Under the pieces are notes generated by a model that saw only the letters and a program-made list of their open reading frames with translations, did no database searches and was not told where the DNA came from. A program made the translations under genes and the position numbers. From CAZDKK01 sp964603725 (GTDB lineage: Bacteria; Eisenbacteria; RBG-16-71-46; CAIMUX01; WJJG01): DNA of 16,329 nucleotides. Of this stretch, positions 5,287 to 11,625 are shown in pieces (position 1 is the first letter of the stretch; each line of letters starts with the position of its first letter). The stretch spans positions 1 to 16,329 of the forward strand of contig CAZRWW010000102.1 of assembly GCA_964603725.1 (NCBI GenBank), read 5' to 3'.

Positions 5287-7074
5287 ATGGCGAAGGGAAA
5301 GCGACATCTTCGGGGACTCGACCCGCTCTGGGTCGCCGCGGGGTTGCTGGCGGCGGTCCTGCCGGCGCTGGCGGTGACGCAGTATCTGTGGCTCACGCGG
5401 CTGAGCGAGTGGCAGCAGCGACGCACGCTCCAGTTGCTCCAGGCCGGCGCTGACCGGCTGGCGGAGCAGTTCGTCGATGCGCTCGAGCCCTTCCAGAGCG
5501 CCTACCAGCTCCTCCTGATCCCCGCGGGGCCCGGCGAACTGGAGAGGGAGCTGGCCGCGACCTGGCAGCGCGCTGCGGAGAAATCCCCGCTGCCGGCGCG
5601 GGATCTCGTGCGCCGGGTGCTGTGGGTCACACCGGGACCGGGCGCGGGGGCCGAGGTGCAGGAGTTCCTTCCGGAGGAGGGCCGCCTGCAGGCCTGCGCG
5701 TGGCCGGCCGAGCTTGCCGCGTTGGAAGAGCCCTTGCGAGAGGTAACGGGCATCGCCAGCGCGGAAGGGGGCCGGATCGGCTTGCGCCTGGAACAGGGAA
5801 CGCCTCTGCTGCTGGTCCCACAGCTCTCGATGGGGAAACCGAGTCAGAGCCGAAAGGCGTCCTGGCTCATCCTGGTCCTGGATCGCGATCTGCTCGCCGG
5901 ACGATGGCTGCCCGACCTGGAGCGCCGCTACCTGGCCAGCGAGGAAGCACGCGATCTGCAAGTCGTCGTCGAATGCAGCACCGACCCGCCGTCGCTCCTG
6001 TACGCATCGGAGCCCGGCCTGACCGCCGGCAGCCTGAACCCCTGCGACGCCTCCGCCGACCTGCTGCGCATTCGGCGGCAGGCGGTCTTGATCGTCCGCG
6101 GCCCGCCCGGCGACATCGGGGTCGCACGCGCCGGCGGCGAGACCGTGACGCTGACCCCCCAGGACTGGCGGCTGCTCGTCCGGCATCGGTCCGGCTCGGT
6201 GGAGGCCTGGGTCCGCGGCGCGCGCACGCGCAACATGCTGCTCAGCGCCGCCGTGCTGGCGGCCCTGGCCGGGAGCATCGCGCTCCTGCTGGGCGCCGCC
6301 GCGCGGGCGCGAAGGCTGGCGCGCCAGCAGATGGAGTTCATCAGCAGCGTTTCGCACGAGCTGCGCACGCCGCTGGCGGTGATCTCGGCGGCGGGCGAGA
6401 ATCTGGCGGATGCCGTCGTCGGAGATCCCGCGCGCACGCGGGAGTATGGGCGCATCATCCATCGCGAAGGTCGCCGGCTGGGGCGGATGGTGGACCGGGT
6501 GCTGCAGTTTGCGCGCCTGCAGGCGGGCCCTCCCGGCGGGGCCGTCCGGGCGCTGTCCGCCGGTGAGCTGATCGCCGAGGCGCTCGAGACGTACCGCCTG
6601 GAGCTCACCGAGAGACGCATCACCGTGCGGACCGAGGCGCCCCCAGACCTGCCGCTCATCCGCGCCGACCGCGAGGCCCTGGTGGCCGCGCTGGAGAACC
6701 TGATCTCCAACGCCATCAAGTATGGCGGCGATGGCGGCGAGGTGACCCTGCGCGCCGCGCCGGCCAGCCTCTCGACGCAGCCGGCCGTGGAACTGAGCGC
6801 GAGCGACCGCGGGCCCGGAATCCCGGAGAGTGAACGAGCGCGGGTCTTCGAGCCTTTCGTGCGGGGGCGCGTCGCGCATGAGCATCAGATCAAGGGCAGC
6901 GGGCTCGGCCTGAGCCTCGTGCGCGACGTCGCGGTCGCGCACGGCGGGCGAGTGCGCATCGAGGAGACGCCCGGCGGCGGAGCACGCATCGTGCTGACCT
7001 TGCCGGCCGATGTGGCTGCGGCGTCCGGCGCGGGGAGCATTGGGGAGCATGAAGAAGCGCGTTCTGCTGATTGA
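5287..7074 (+). CDS. Membrane sensor histidine kinase
   Basis: This 595-residue protein is a transmembrane histidine kinase. Residues about 13-36 form the first membrane segment, 40-310 an extracytoplasmic sensor region with no domain I recognise, and 316-338 the second membrane segment. The dimerisation domain has the H-box SVSHELRTPL with the phospho-acceptor His357. The ATPase domain has the N-box ENLISNAIKYG (470-480), the G1 box with Asp507 in DRGPGIP, the F-box FEPFVRG and the G2 box GSGLGLSLV (537-545). All catalytic motifs are intact. The ATG at 5287 has no clear ribosome-binding site, but the N-terminal membrane anchor begins there. Its stop overlaps the response-regulator gene by 26 nt, so the two are a co-translated pair. 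The signal is unknown; the divergent secreted propeller protein is a candidate partner or target. Confidence 0.93.
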   Translation: MAKGKRHLRGLDPLWVAAGLLAAVLPALAVTQYLWLTRLSEWQQRRTLQLLQAGADRLAEQFVDALEPFQSAYQLLLIPAGPGELERELAATWQRAAEKSPLPARDLVRRVLWVTPGPGAGAEVQEFLPEEGRLQACAWPAELAALEEPLREVTGIASAEGGRIGLRLEQGTPLLLVPQLSMGKPSQSRKASWLILVLDRDLLAGRWLPDLERRYLASEEARDLQVVVECSTDPPSLLYASEPGLTAGSLNPCDASADLLRIRRQAVLIVRGPPGDIGVARAGGETVTLTPQDWRLLVRHRSGSVEAWVRGARTRNMLLSAAVLAALAGSIALLLGAAARARRLARQQMEFISSVSHELRTPLAVISAAGENLADAVVGDPARTREYGRIIHREGRRLGRMVDRVLQFARLQAGPPGGAVRALSAGELIAEALETYRLELTERRITVRTEAPPDLPLIRADREALVAALENLISNAIKYGGDGGEVTLRAAPASLSTQPAVELSASDRGPGIPESERARVFEPFVRGRVAHEHQIKGSGLGLSLVRDVAVAHGGRVRIEETPGGGARIVLTLPADVAAASGAGSIGEHEEARSAD

Positions 7075-7735
7075 GGACGAGCCGGGATTGGTGTTGACGC
7101 TGACCGACCGCCTCACCGCGGAAGGGTTCGAGGTGGAGTCGGCCCACGACGGCGACACCGGCCTGCAGATGGCGAGCGAGCGGCGCTACGACGCGATCCT
7201 GCTCGACATCATGCTCCCGGGGAAGAGCGGCTTCGACGTCTGCCGCGACCTGCGCGCCTCCGGCCGGCAGACGCCGATCCTCATGCTGACCGCGCGCGGG
7301 ATGCTGGCGGACAAGGTCGTGGGGCTCAAGCTGGGCGCCGACGACTACCTGACGAAGCCCTTCGAGATGATGGAACTGCTGGCGCGCATCGAGGCGCTGC
7401 TTCGTCGCGCCCCGGCTCCTTCCGGCGCCGGCGGAGACACTTTCGTGTTCGGGGACGTGCGGGTCGACTTCCGCAGCGCCGAGGTGGAGCGGGCTGGCCG
7501 GCCGGTCGAGCTGTCGGCCAAGGAGTTCGCCCTGCTGCGCTGCTTCATCGAGAACCGCGGCGCCCTGCTTTCCCGCGACGAGCTGCTCAACCGCGTCTGG
7601 GGCTACGACGCCATGCCCTGCACGCGCACGGTCGACGTTCACGTCGCCGGCCTGCGGCAGAAGCTGGAAGCCAATCCCCGGCACCCCCGGTTCATCCTGA
7701 CCGTGCACGGGATGGGCTACAAGTTCGTGGGTTGA
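7049..7735 (+). CDS. OmpR/PhoB-type response regulator
   Basis: This 228-residue protein has a receiver domain (residues 1-118) with the acidic pocket Glu9-Asp10, phospho-acceptor Asp53 (LLDIMLPGKSGFDV), Thr81 (MLTARG) and Lys103 (LTKPFE). A winged-helix DNA-binding domain follows (about 130-228) with the usual ELSAKEFALLRCF opening, the recognition-helix segment TRTVDVHVAGLRQKLE and the ending TVHGMGYKFVG. Everything needed for phosphorylation and DNA binding is present. I chose the ATG at 7049, preceded by GGGGAG at 5-nt spacing, because the receiver begins directly after it; an in-frame earlier start at 7010 would add 13 unrelated residues. It partners the overlapping kinase gene. The stop codon lies inside a 26-bp repeat unit. 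Likely targets include its own promoter near 5192-5220, an inference. Confidence 0.95.
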   Translation: MKKRVLLIEDEPGLVLTLTDRLTAEGFEVESAHDGDTGLQMASERRYDAILLDIMLPGKSGFDVCRDLRASGRQTPILMLTARGMLADKVVGLKLGADDYLTKPFEMMELLARIEALLRRAPAPSGAGGDTFVFGDVRVDFRSAEVERAGRPVELSAKEFALLRCFIENRGALLSRDELLNRVWGYDAMPCTRTVDVHVAGLRQKLEANPRHPRFILTVHGMGYKFVG

Positions 7736-7791
7736 CCTCGCGGGTCAACCTCGTGGGTTGACCTCGCGGGTCGACTTCGTGGGTTGACGAC
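7727..7791. repeat. 26-bp palindromic direct repeat at convergent gene ends
   Basis: A 26-bp unit occurs at 7727-7752 and, with two mismatches, at 7753-7778; the first 10 bp recur at 7779-7788. Unit 1 is itself palindromic, with GGTTGACC and GGTCAACC as 8-bp arms around a 5-nt loop. The first unit includes the last two codons and the TGA of the response-regulator gene, and the second copy repeats that GTG-GGT-TGA. It occupies the gap between two convergent genes and may act as a bidirectional transcript-end hairpin, though no T-run follows. Confidence 0.85.
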
Positions 7792-7804
7792 CAGGACGTG
7801 GGCC

Positions 7805-9898
7805 TCAGCGGATCAGCACGAAGCGCTGCCCCACGCTCTGCCCGGCCGCCTCCAGTCGGCACAGGTACACGCCGGCCGGAAGGCTGCGGCCCGCGTCATC
7901 GGTGCCATCCCACACGAGGCTGTGCGCCCCCGGTCCGGAGAAGCGCCGTTCCAGCAGCGCCCGCGCGAGAGCGCCCGTGACGTCGTACAGCCGGGCGGAG
8001 ACCGGCGCCGAGGTCGACAGCGCGTACCGGAGTTCCGCCTGGCCGACAAAGGGATTGGCGACCGGCGACAGCCATCGAACCGCCGGCGCAGCGCGTTCCG
8101 TGTCGGCCGCGTGCGATATCGGCGCTCTCAGCCCGCTCTGAACGAGCGCGTAGGCCTGTGGGCACGCCAGCACCCCCTTGTGTCCGACCGTGACCCAGTA
8201 CTCCCCGGCGGGAGCCGACTCGACGTGGATCTTCTCGACATTGTCGCGGAAGTTGTCGCCGGTGGTCGCGGGGGCCAGCGGGTTGGCGGGATCCAGCACG
8301 TATGGGTAGTAGACTCCCGGCACCGTCACGCCCTCCAGGCGCAGATCGAGATCGTGGATCAGCTTCAGGTCGGGTGGATCCAGGGACCAGGGAGCAGGCG
8401 TACCGGGCAGATCGGTCCACACGAGCGTGACCGTGATCGGCCCGGCCTCGTCGTGCGCGTAGGCCCACGAATCGCTCGCGCCCGGAACGAGCCGTCCCTC
8501 GCCGATCCGGTCGCGGGTCGCGCCGTCGGCGGCGATGAGATCGATCGCCGCGTTGGTGTTCATGAGGCCCCATCCAAAGGCGTAGTCCGGACCCGGGGCG
8601 GTCCCGGCCTCGCGCGTCGTGTGGAGCAGGATCGCCTTCACGGTGGCGGCGAGCGGCGTCTCCCCGTGCGTTTCCTCGTAGAACTGCACCGCCAGGTTGG
8701 CCGAACCCGCCGCCGCCGGGGTGGCGCACGACGTTCCGGTCAGTCTCTCATACGCATTCGGGGCGGTGTTCGAGCAGCTATACACATCAACGCCGTTGGT
8801 CACCAGGTCGGGCTTGATGCGCCCGTCGTCAGTCGGCCCCCAGCCGCTGAAGGAACTCATGACCACACTGCCGGGATCGACATAGACGAGCACGTCCTCG
8901 ACCGCGCCGACGATCAATGTGTTCTTGGTCGTGCTGCGATACGGGAGGGTATCATGCCCGGTCTCGCCGCCGTTGAGGTCGTGCACCATGTCCGACCAGA
9001 CCATCTGCCCTCCTATCCACATCCAGTGCCAGGTTCCCGGGGGAGGGCCCAAGCCCCGCAGATTGCTGGCGGCGCTGACGATCAGGTAGTAGGGCGCGTT
9101 GTAGGCGATCTCGTCCCACTCGGCAGAGTGGTCCAAGTAGATGCCGAAGCCGGCGTCCTCGAGCGAGTCGACCTCGACGTCCCCGCACCAATACCAGGCC
9201 GAGGAACCGGGCAGCCAACCCGCCACGTAGCCATAGCTGTGATTGGAGATCAGCAGCCCTTCGGCAGCAGCGGTCGCCATCTCGGCCTCGGCGTAGTCCC
9301 AGTTGTACGAAACGACGTGCGCCTCGGGGGACATGCCGTGGGCGTCCGGATCGACGCCCGCCGCGATCATCGTGCCGCACACATGCGTGGCATGTTCGCT
9401 CGTTAAGCCCATGGTTTCGGCCCAGTGGGCACGACCTGCCAGCTCCTGGTGGCTGCGCAGGGGAAGGTCCTGCTCCCAGGCCGCCAGCTCTCCAATGGCG
9501 TTCGCGCCGGTCAGACCGTAGCCGCTCGCCCCGCCCGGCCAGAGCGGGGCGGTGTTGATGCTGATGGCCGAGTTGAGGTTGAAGACGCTGTTGATGAGCG
9601 GGCGGCCGCGCTCATCGATGCCCATCAGCTCCACGCCGGGGCCGGCCAGCAGCATCGCCAGGGACCCGTTCGGATCGGCGCGCAGCATGGCGCACAGGGC
9701 ATGGTAGAGCGGTGTCCGGCGTGCCTCCTCGCGGGCGGCATACTCGCGCGCCAGTGCTTGCAGCCTGACGGTATCGGTGGCGGGGCGCCGATCAGCGCCG
9801 GCGCGTGGGGCGGCAGGCGGGACGAGACCCAAGATGCAGGCTGCGACCGCCAAAACGACGGGCAGCCCGGCGGAAAGAGAGAAACGCGGAGGAGTCAT
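7805..9898 (-). CDS. Secreted subtilisin-like (S8) protease with FlgD-like C-terminal module
   Basis: This 697-residue secreted protease has a signal peptide (about 1-36), a pro-region, then a subtilase domain of about 125-455. The His motif HATHVCGT gives His169, SAASN gives the oxyanion Asn279, and GTSCATP gives the nucleophile Ser390. At the position of the catalytic Asp (usually G-x-W-D-G-G after GLTG) the sequence is AAWEQDLP, so Glu142 lies where Asp is expected. A beta-sandwich of about 470-590 resembles the C-terminal domain of KP-43-like subtilases. Residues about 612-697 form a FlgD-like Ig module (RLYDVTGALAR, then WDGTDDAGRSLPAGVYLCRL), which in FCB bacteria serves as a surface-sorting or anchoring signal. 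AAAGGA lies about 8 nt before the ATG at 9898; an earlier in-frame ATG at 9937 would put 13 residues before the signal peptide. It is convergent with the response regulator gene. Confidence 0.9.
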   Translation of the reverse strand: MTPPRFSLSAGLPVVLAVAACILGLVPPAAPRAGADRRPATDTVRLQALAREYAAREEARRTPLYHALCAMLRADPNGSLAMLLAGPGVELMGIDERGRPLINSVFNLNSAISINTAPLWPGGASGYGLTGANAIGELAAWEQDLPLRSHQELAGRAHWAETMGLTSEHATHVCGTMIAAGVDPDAHGMSPEAHVVSYNWDYAEAEMATAAAEGLLISNHSYGYVAGWLPGSSAWYWCGDVEVDSLEDAGFGIYLDHSAEWDEIAYNAPYYLIVSAASNLRGLGPPPGTWHWMWIGGQMVWSDMVHDLNGGETGHDTLPYRSTTKNTLIVGAVEDVLVYVDPGSVVMSSFSGWGPTDDGRIKPDLVTNGVDVYSCSNTAPNAYERLTGTSCATPAAAGSANLAVQFYEETHGETPLAATVKAILLHTTREAGTAPGPDYAFGWGLMNTNAAIDLIAADGATRDRIGEGRLVPGASDSWAYAHDEAGPITVTLVWTDLPGTPAPWSLDPPDLKLIHDLDLRLEGVTVPGVYYPYVLDPANPLAPATTGDNFRDNVEKIHVESAPAGEYWVTVGHKGVLACPQAYALVQSGLRAPISHAADTERAAPAVRWLSPVANPFVGQAELRYALSTSAPVSARLYDVTGALARALLERRFSGPGAHSLVWDGTDDAGRSLPAGVYLCRLEAAGQSVGQRFVLIR

Positions 9899-9969
9899 GG
9901 CCGCATCCTTTCGCGGGTCCACGAGCGGGGCGTCCAAGGCTACCGTGTCGAGGCGAGCTCTCGTCGCCT

Positions 9970-9987
9970 GAAAGCGTAAGCGCTTTC
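9970..9987. promoter_or_regulatory. Inverted repeat, candidate operator
   Basis: GAAAGCG (9970-9976) and CGCTTTC (9981-9987) are perfect 7-bp arms around TAAG. It lies 72-89 nt before the subtilase ATG on the minus strand. The symmetrical AAAGCG...CGCTTT pattern resembles LacI/CcpA-family operators, but a simple stem in the leader is equally possible. Confidence 0.35.
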
Positions 9988-10190
9988 GGAGGAACCTGCC
10001 ATGGGGCGTTCACGGGTTCGACACGGCCATGACGGGCGTAGACTCACAGCGATGACCTGGACCGGTGCCGGAGCACCGGCAGCTACAACGGCCACACTGG
10101 CGCGGTCACCCGCGTGCGGGCAAGGCGCGCTTTCGTCGCAGACCACGGCGGCCGGTGAGGATATCGCCTGCATCGGATGCCCCCGCCGCG

Positions 10191-10199
10191 TGGTACACT
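10191..10199 (+). promoter_or_regulatory. Extended -10-like element for beta-helix gene
   Basis: TGGTACACT matches the extended -10 pattern (TGn followed by TACACT, 4 of 6). No good -35 lies 16-18 nt upstream. It is placed about 63 nt before the ATG at 10263. Confidence 0.3.
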
Positions 10200-10262
10200 G
10201 GATTCACGAACACGCGTACGGAACTCACTCGCGGCCCTCAACCGTTGCCAAGGGGGACCACC

Positions 10263-11489
10263 ATGTGCCGCCGGCGGATTCCCGGGCCTTTCGCCCTCAC
10301 CCTCGCCGTCGCACTCTGCTCCGTCCTCGCGCCGCCGCTTGGCGCGACGGTCTACGTGGTCGATCCCTTTGGCACCGGGGACTTCCCCACGATCCAGGCC
10401 GCGCTGGACGGCTGTGCCTCCGGGGACGTGATCGAGCTCACCGCCGGCGTGTTCCAGGGCGCCGGCAATCGCGACCTCGATTTCCACGGCCAGGCGGTCC
10501 TCCTGCGCGCGCAGGGCGGGCGCACGCGCGATTGCGTGATCGACTGCCAGGGAAGCGAGACCGAACCCCATCGCGGCTTTCACTTCCACTCCGGCGAGGG
10601 CTCGGACTCCGTCGTGCGCGGGATCACGATCCGGGGAGGCTGGGCCTGGCAGGGCGGCGGGGTCTGGTGCGAGGGAACGGCTGCGCCCTCCTTCCTCGAA
10701 TGCGCCTTCTGCGATCATCGGGCGCACAGCGGCGCGGGAGCCTGGGTGGACGCGGACGCCGCCTTCAGCGACTGCGTCTTCTCTGGCAACGTGGCCACCT
10801 GGTCGGGCGGCGGGATGCACGCCCGCGGCGAAGCGGCGCTCAGCAATTGCGTCTTCCAGGCCAACACCGCCACCCACGGAGGCGGGCTCTATCTCTACTG
10901 GAGCAGCGCCGCGGTCGAGGGCTGCGTCTTCACCGGCAACGCGGCCTCGCACGGCGGCGGCGGGGCGCACTGCGAGATGCCCAGCGCCCCGGCGTTCACG
11001 AACTGCACCTTCGCCGGCAACACCGCCGGCCTGATCGGCGGCGGTCTCAACCTCCAGGTCGAATGCGCGCCCTCGCTCGCGGGCTGCACGCTCGCCTTCA
11101 ACGGCGCGCCCAACGGCGGCGGCCTGTGGGTGGGCCCGCTCGGCGGCGTCGTCCTGACCAACACCCTGATCGCTTTCAGCACCGCGGGAGAAGCGGTGCT
11201 GTGCGCGGAGAGCGAGGCCCAACTCGAGTGCTGCGACCTTTACGGCAACGCGGGCGGCGACTGGGTGGGCTCGATCGCCACGCAGTTGGGCCTGAACGGC
11301 AACATCAGCGCCGATCCGCTCTTCTGCGAGGCCGCGTCGGGGGACTATCGACTCGCCGCCTGTTCGCCGTGCGCGCCCTTCTCGCCGCCCAACCCCGAGT
11401 GCGATTTGATCGGCGCCTGGCCGGTGGGGTGCGGGACGACCCCGATCCAGATCGTCACCTGGGGCCGGCTGAAGCGCCTCTTTGGCTGA
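10263..11489 (+). CDS. Secreted parallel beta-helix protein
   Basis: This 408-residue protein has a signal peptide (about 1-28) and then the opening of many bacterial surface beta-helix proteins (YVVDPFGTGDFPTIQAALDG), the DUF1565/pectate-lyase-like start. Residues about 115-305 are right-handed beta-helix coils of 24-27 residues with the repeated pattern C-x-F-x-x-N-x-A-x-x-GGG, as in polymorphic outer-membrane and choice-of-anchor proteins. A Cys recurs at 147, 171, 196, 221, 248 and 275, one per coil. The tail (ISADPLFCEAASGDYRLA, about 348-365) is the usual end of such domains. The last residues, TWGRLKRLFG, resemble a short conserved C-terminal tail I associate with Eisenbacteria-type secreted proteins. 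The ATG at 10263 follows AAGGGGGA at 6-7 nt. No catalytic residues were recognised; a structural or carbohydrate-binding role is likely. Confidence 0.85.
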   Translation: MCRRRIPGPFALTLAVALCSVLAPPLGATVYVVDPFGTGDFPTIQAALDGCASGDVIELTAGVFQGAGNRDLDFHGQAVLLRAQGGRTRDCVIDCQGSETEPHRGFHFHSGEGSDSVVRGITIRGGWAWQGGGVWCEGTAAPSFLECAFCDHRAHSGAGAWVDADAAFSDCVFSGNVATWSGGGMHARGEAALSNCVFQANTATHGGGLYLYWSSAAVEGCVFTGNAASHGGGGAHCEMPSAPAFTNCTFAGNTAGLIGGGLNLQVECAPSLAGCTLAFNGAPNGGGLWVGPLGGVVLTNTLIAFSTAGEAVLCAESEAQLECCDLYGNAGGDWVGSIATQLGLNGNISADPLFCEAASGDYRLAACSPCAPFSPPNPECDLIGAWPVGCGTTPIQIVTWGRLKRLFG

Positions 11490-11549
11490 TTTCGTGCAAT
11501 CGGCCGCGGCCGCGCGCTCGGGATCAGGGCAGCCGCTCGCGAGGTCATC

Positions 11550-11579
11550 TTGATGAGAGCGCCTCACCTGGGGTATCCT
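11550..11579 (+). promoter_or_regulatory. Sigma70-like promoter before the FG-GAP gene
   Basis: TTGATG (11550-11555), an 18-nt spacer and TATCCT (11574-11579) match 4 of 6 bases in each hexamer. The ATG at 11626 lies about 40 nt after the predicted start. This would drive the FG-GAP gene and probably the sulfatase-like gene behind it. Confidence 0.4.
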
Positions 11580-11625
11580 TAACAGGCACAATCACCTGAG
11601 CCCTGACCGCAACTTGGAGCCATCC

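Larger units (their letters stand above)
9899..10262. promoter_or_regulatory. Divergent intergenic region, subtilase / beta-helix genes
   Basis: No credible gene lies here; the open frames that run into 10263 from upstream lack a signal peptide or domain before that ATG. The region must carry the starts of both flanking transcripts. I can point to one inverted repeat (9970-9987) and one -10-like element for the plus strand (10191-10199). I found no good promoter for the subtilase gene. Confidence 0.55.

Noticed and set aside
5170..7158. A 662-residue minus-strand frame across the kinase gene
   Set aside because: It is a shadow of the histidine kinase and has no domain or start signal. The kinase motifs on the plus strand are unambiguous.
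7784..9406. A 540-residue plus-strand frame across the subtilase gene
   Set aside because: It lacks any domain, and the opposite strand has the full subtilase motif set and a good ribosome-binding site.
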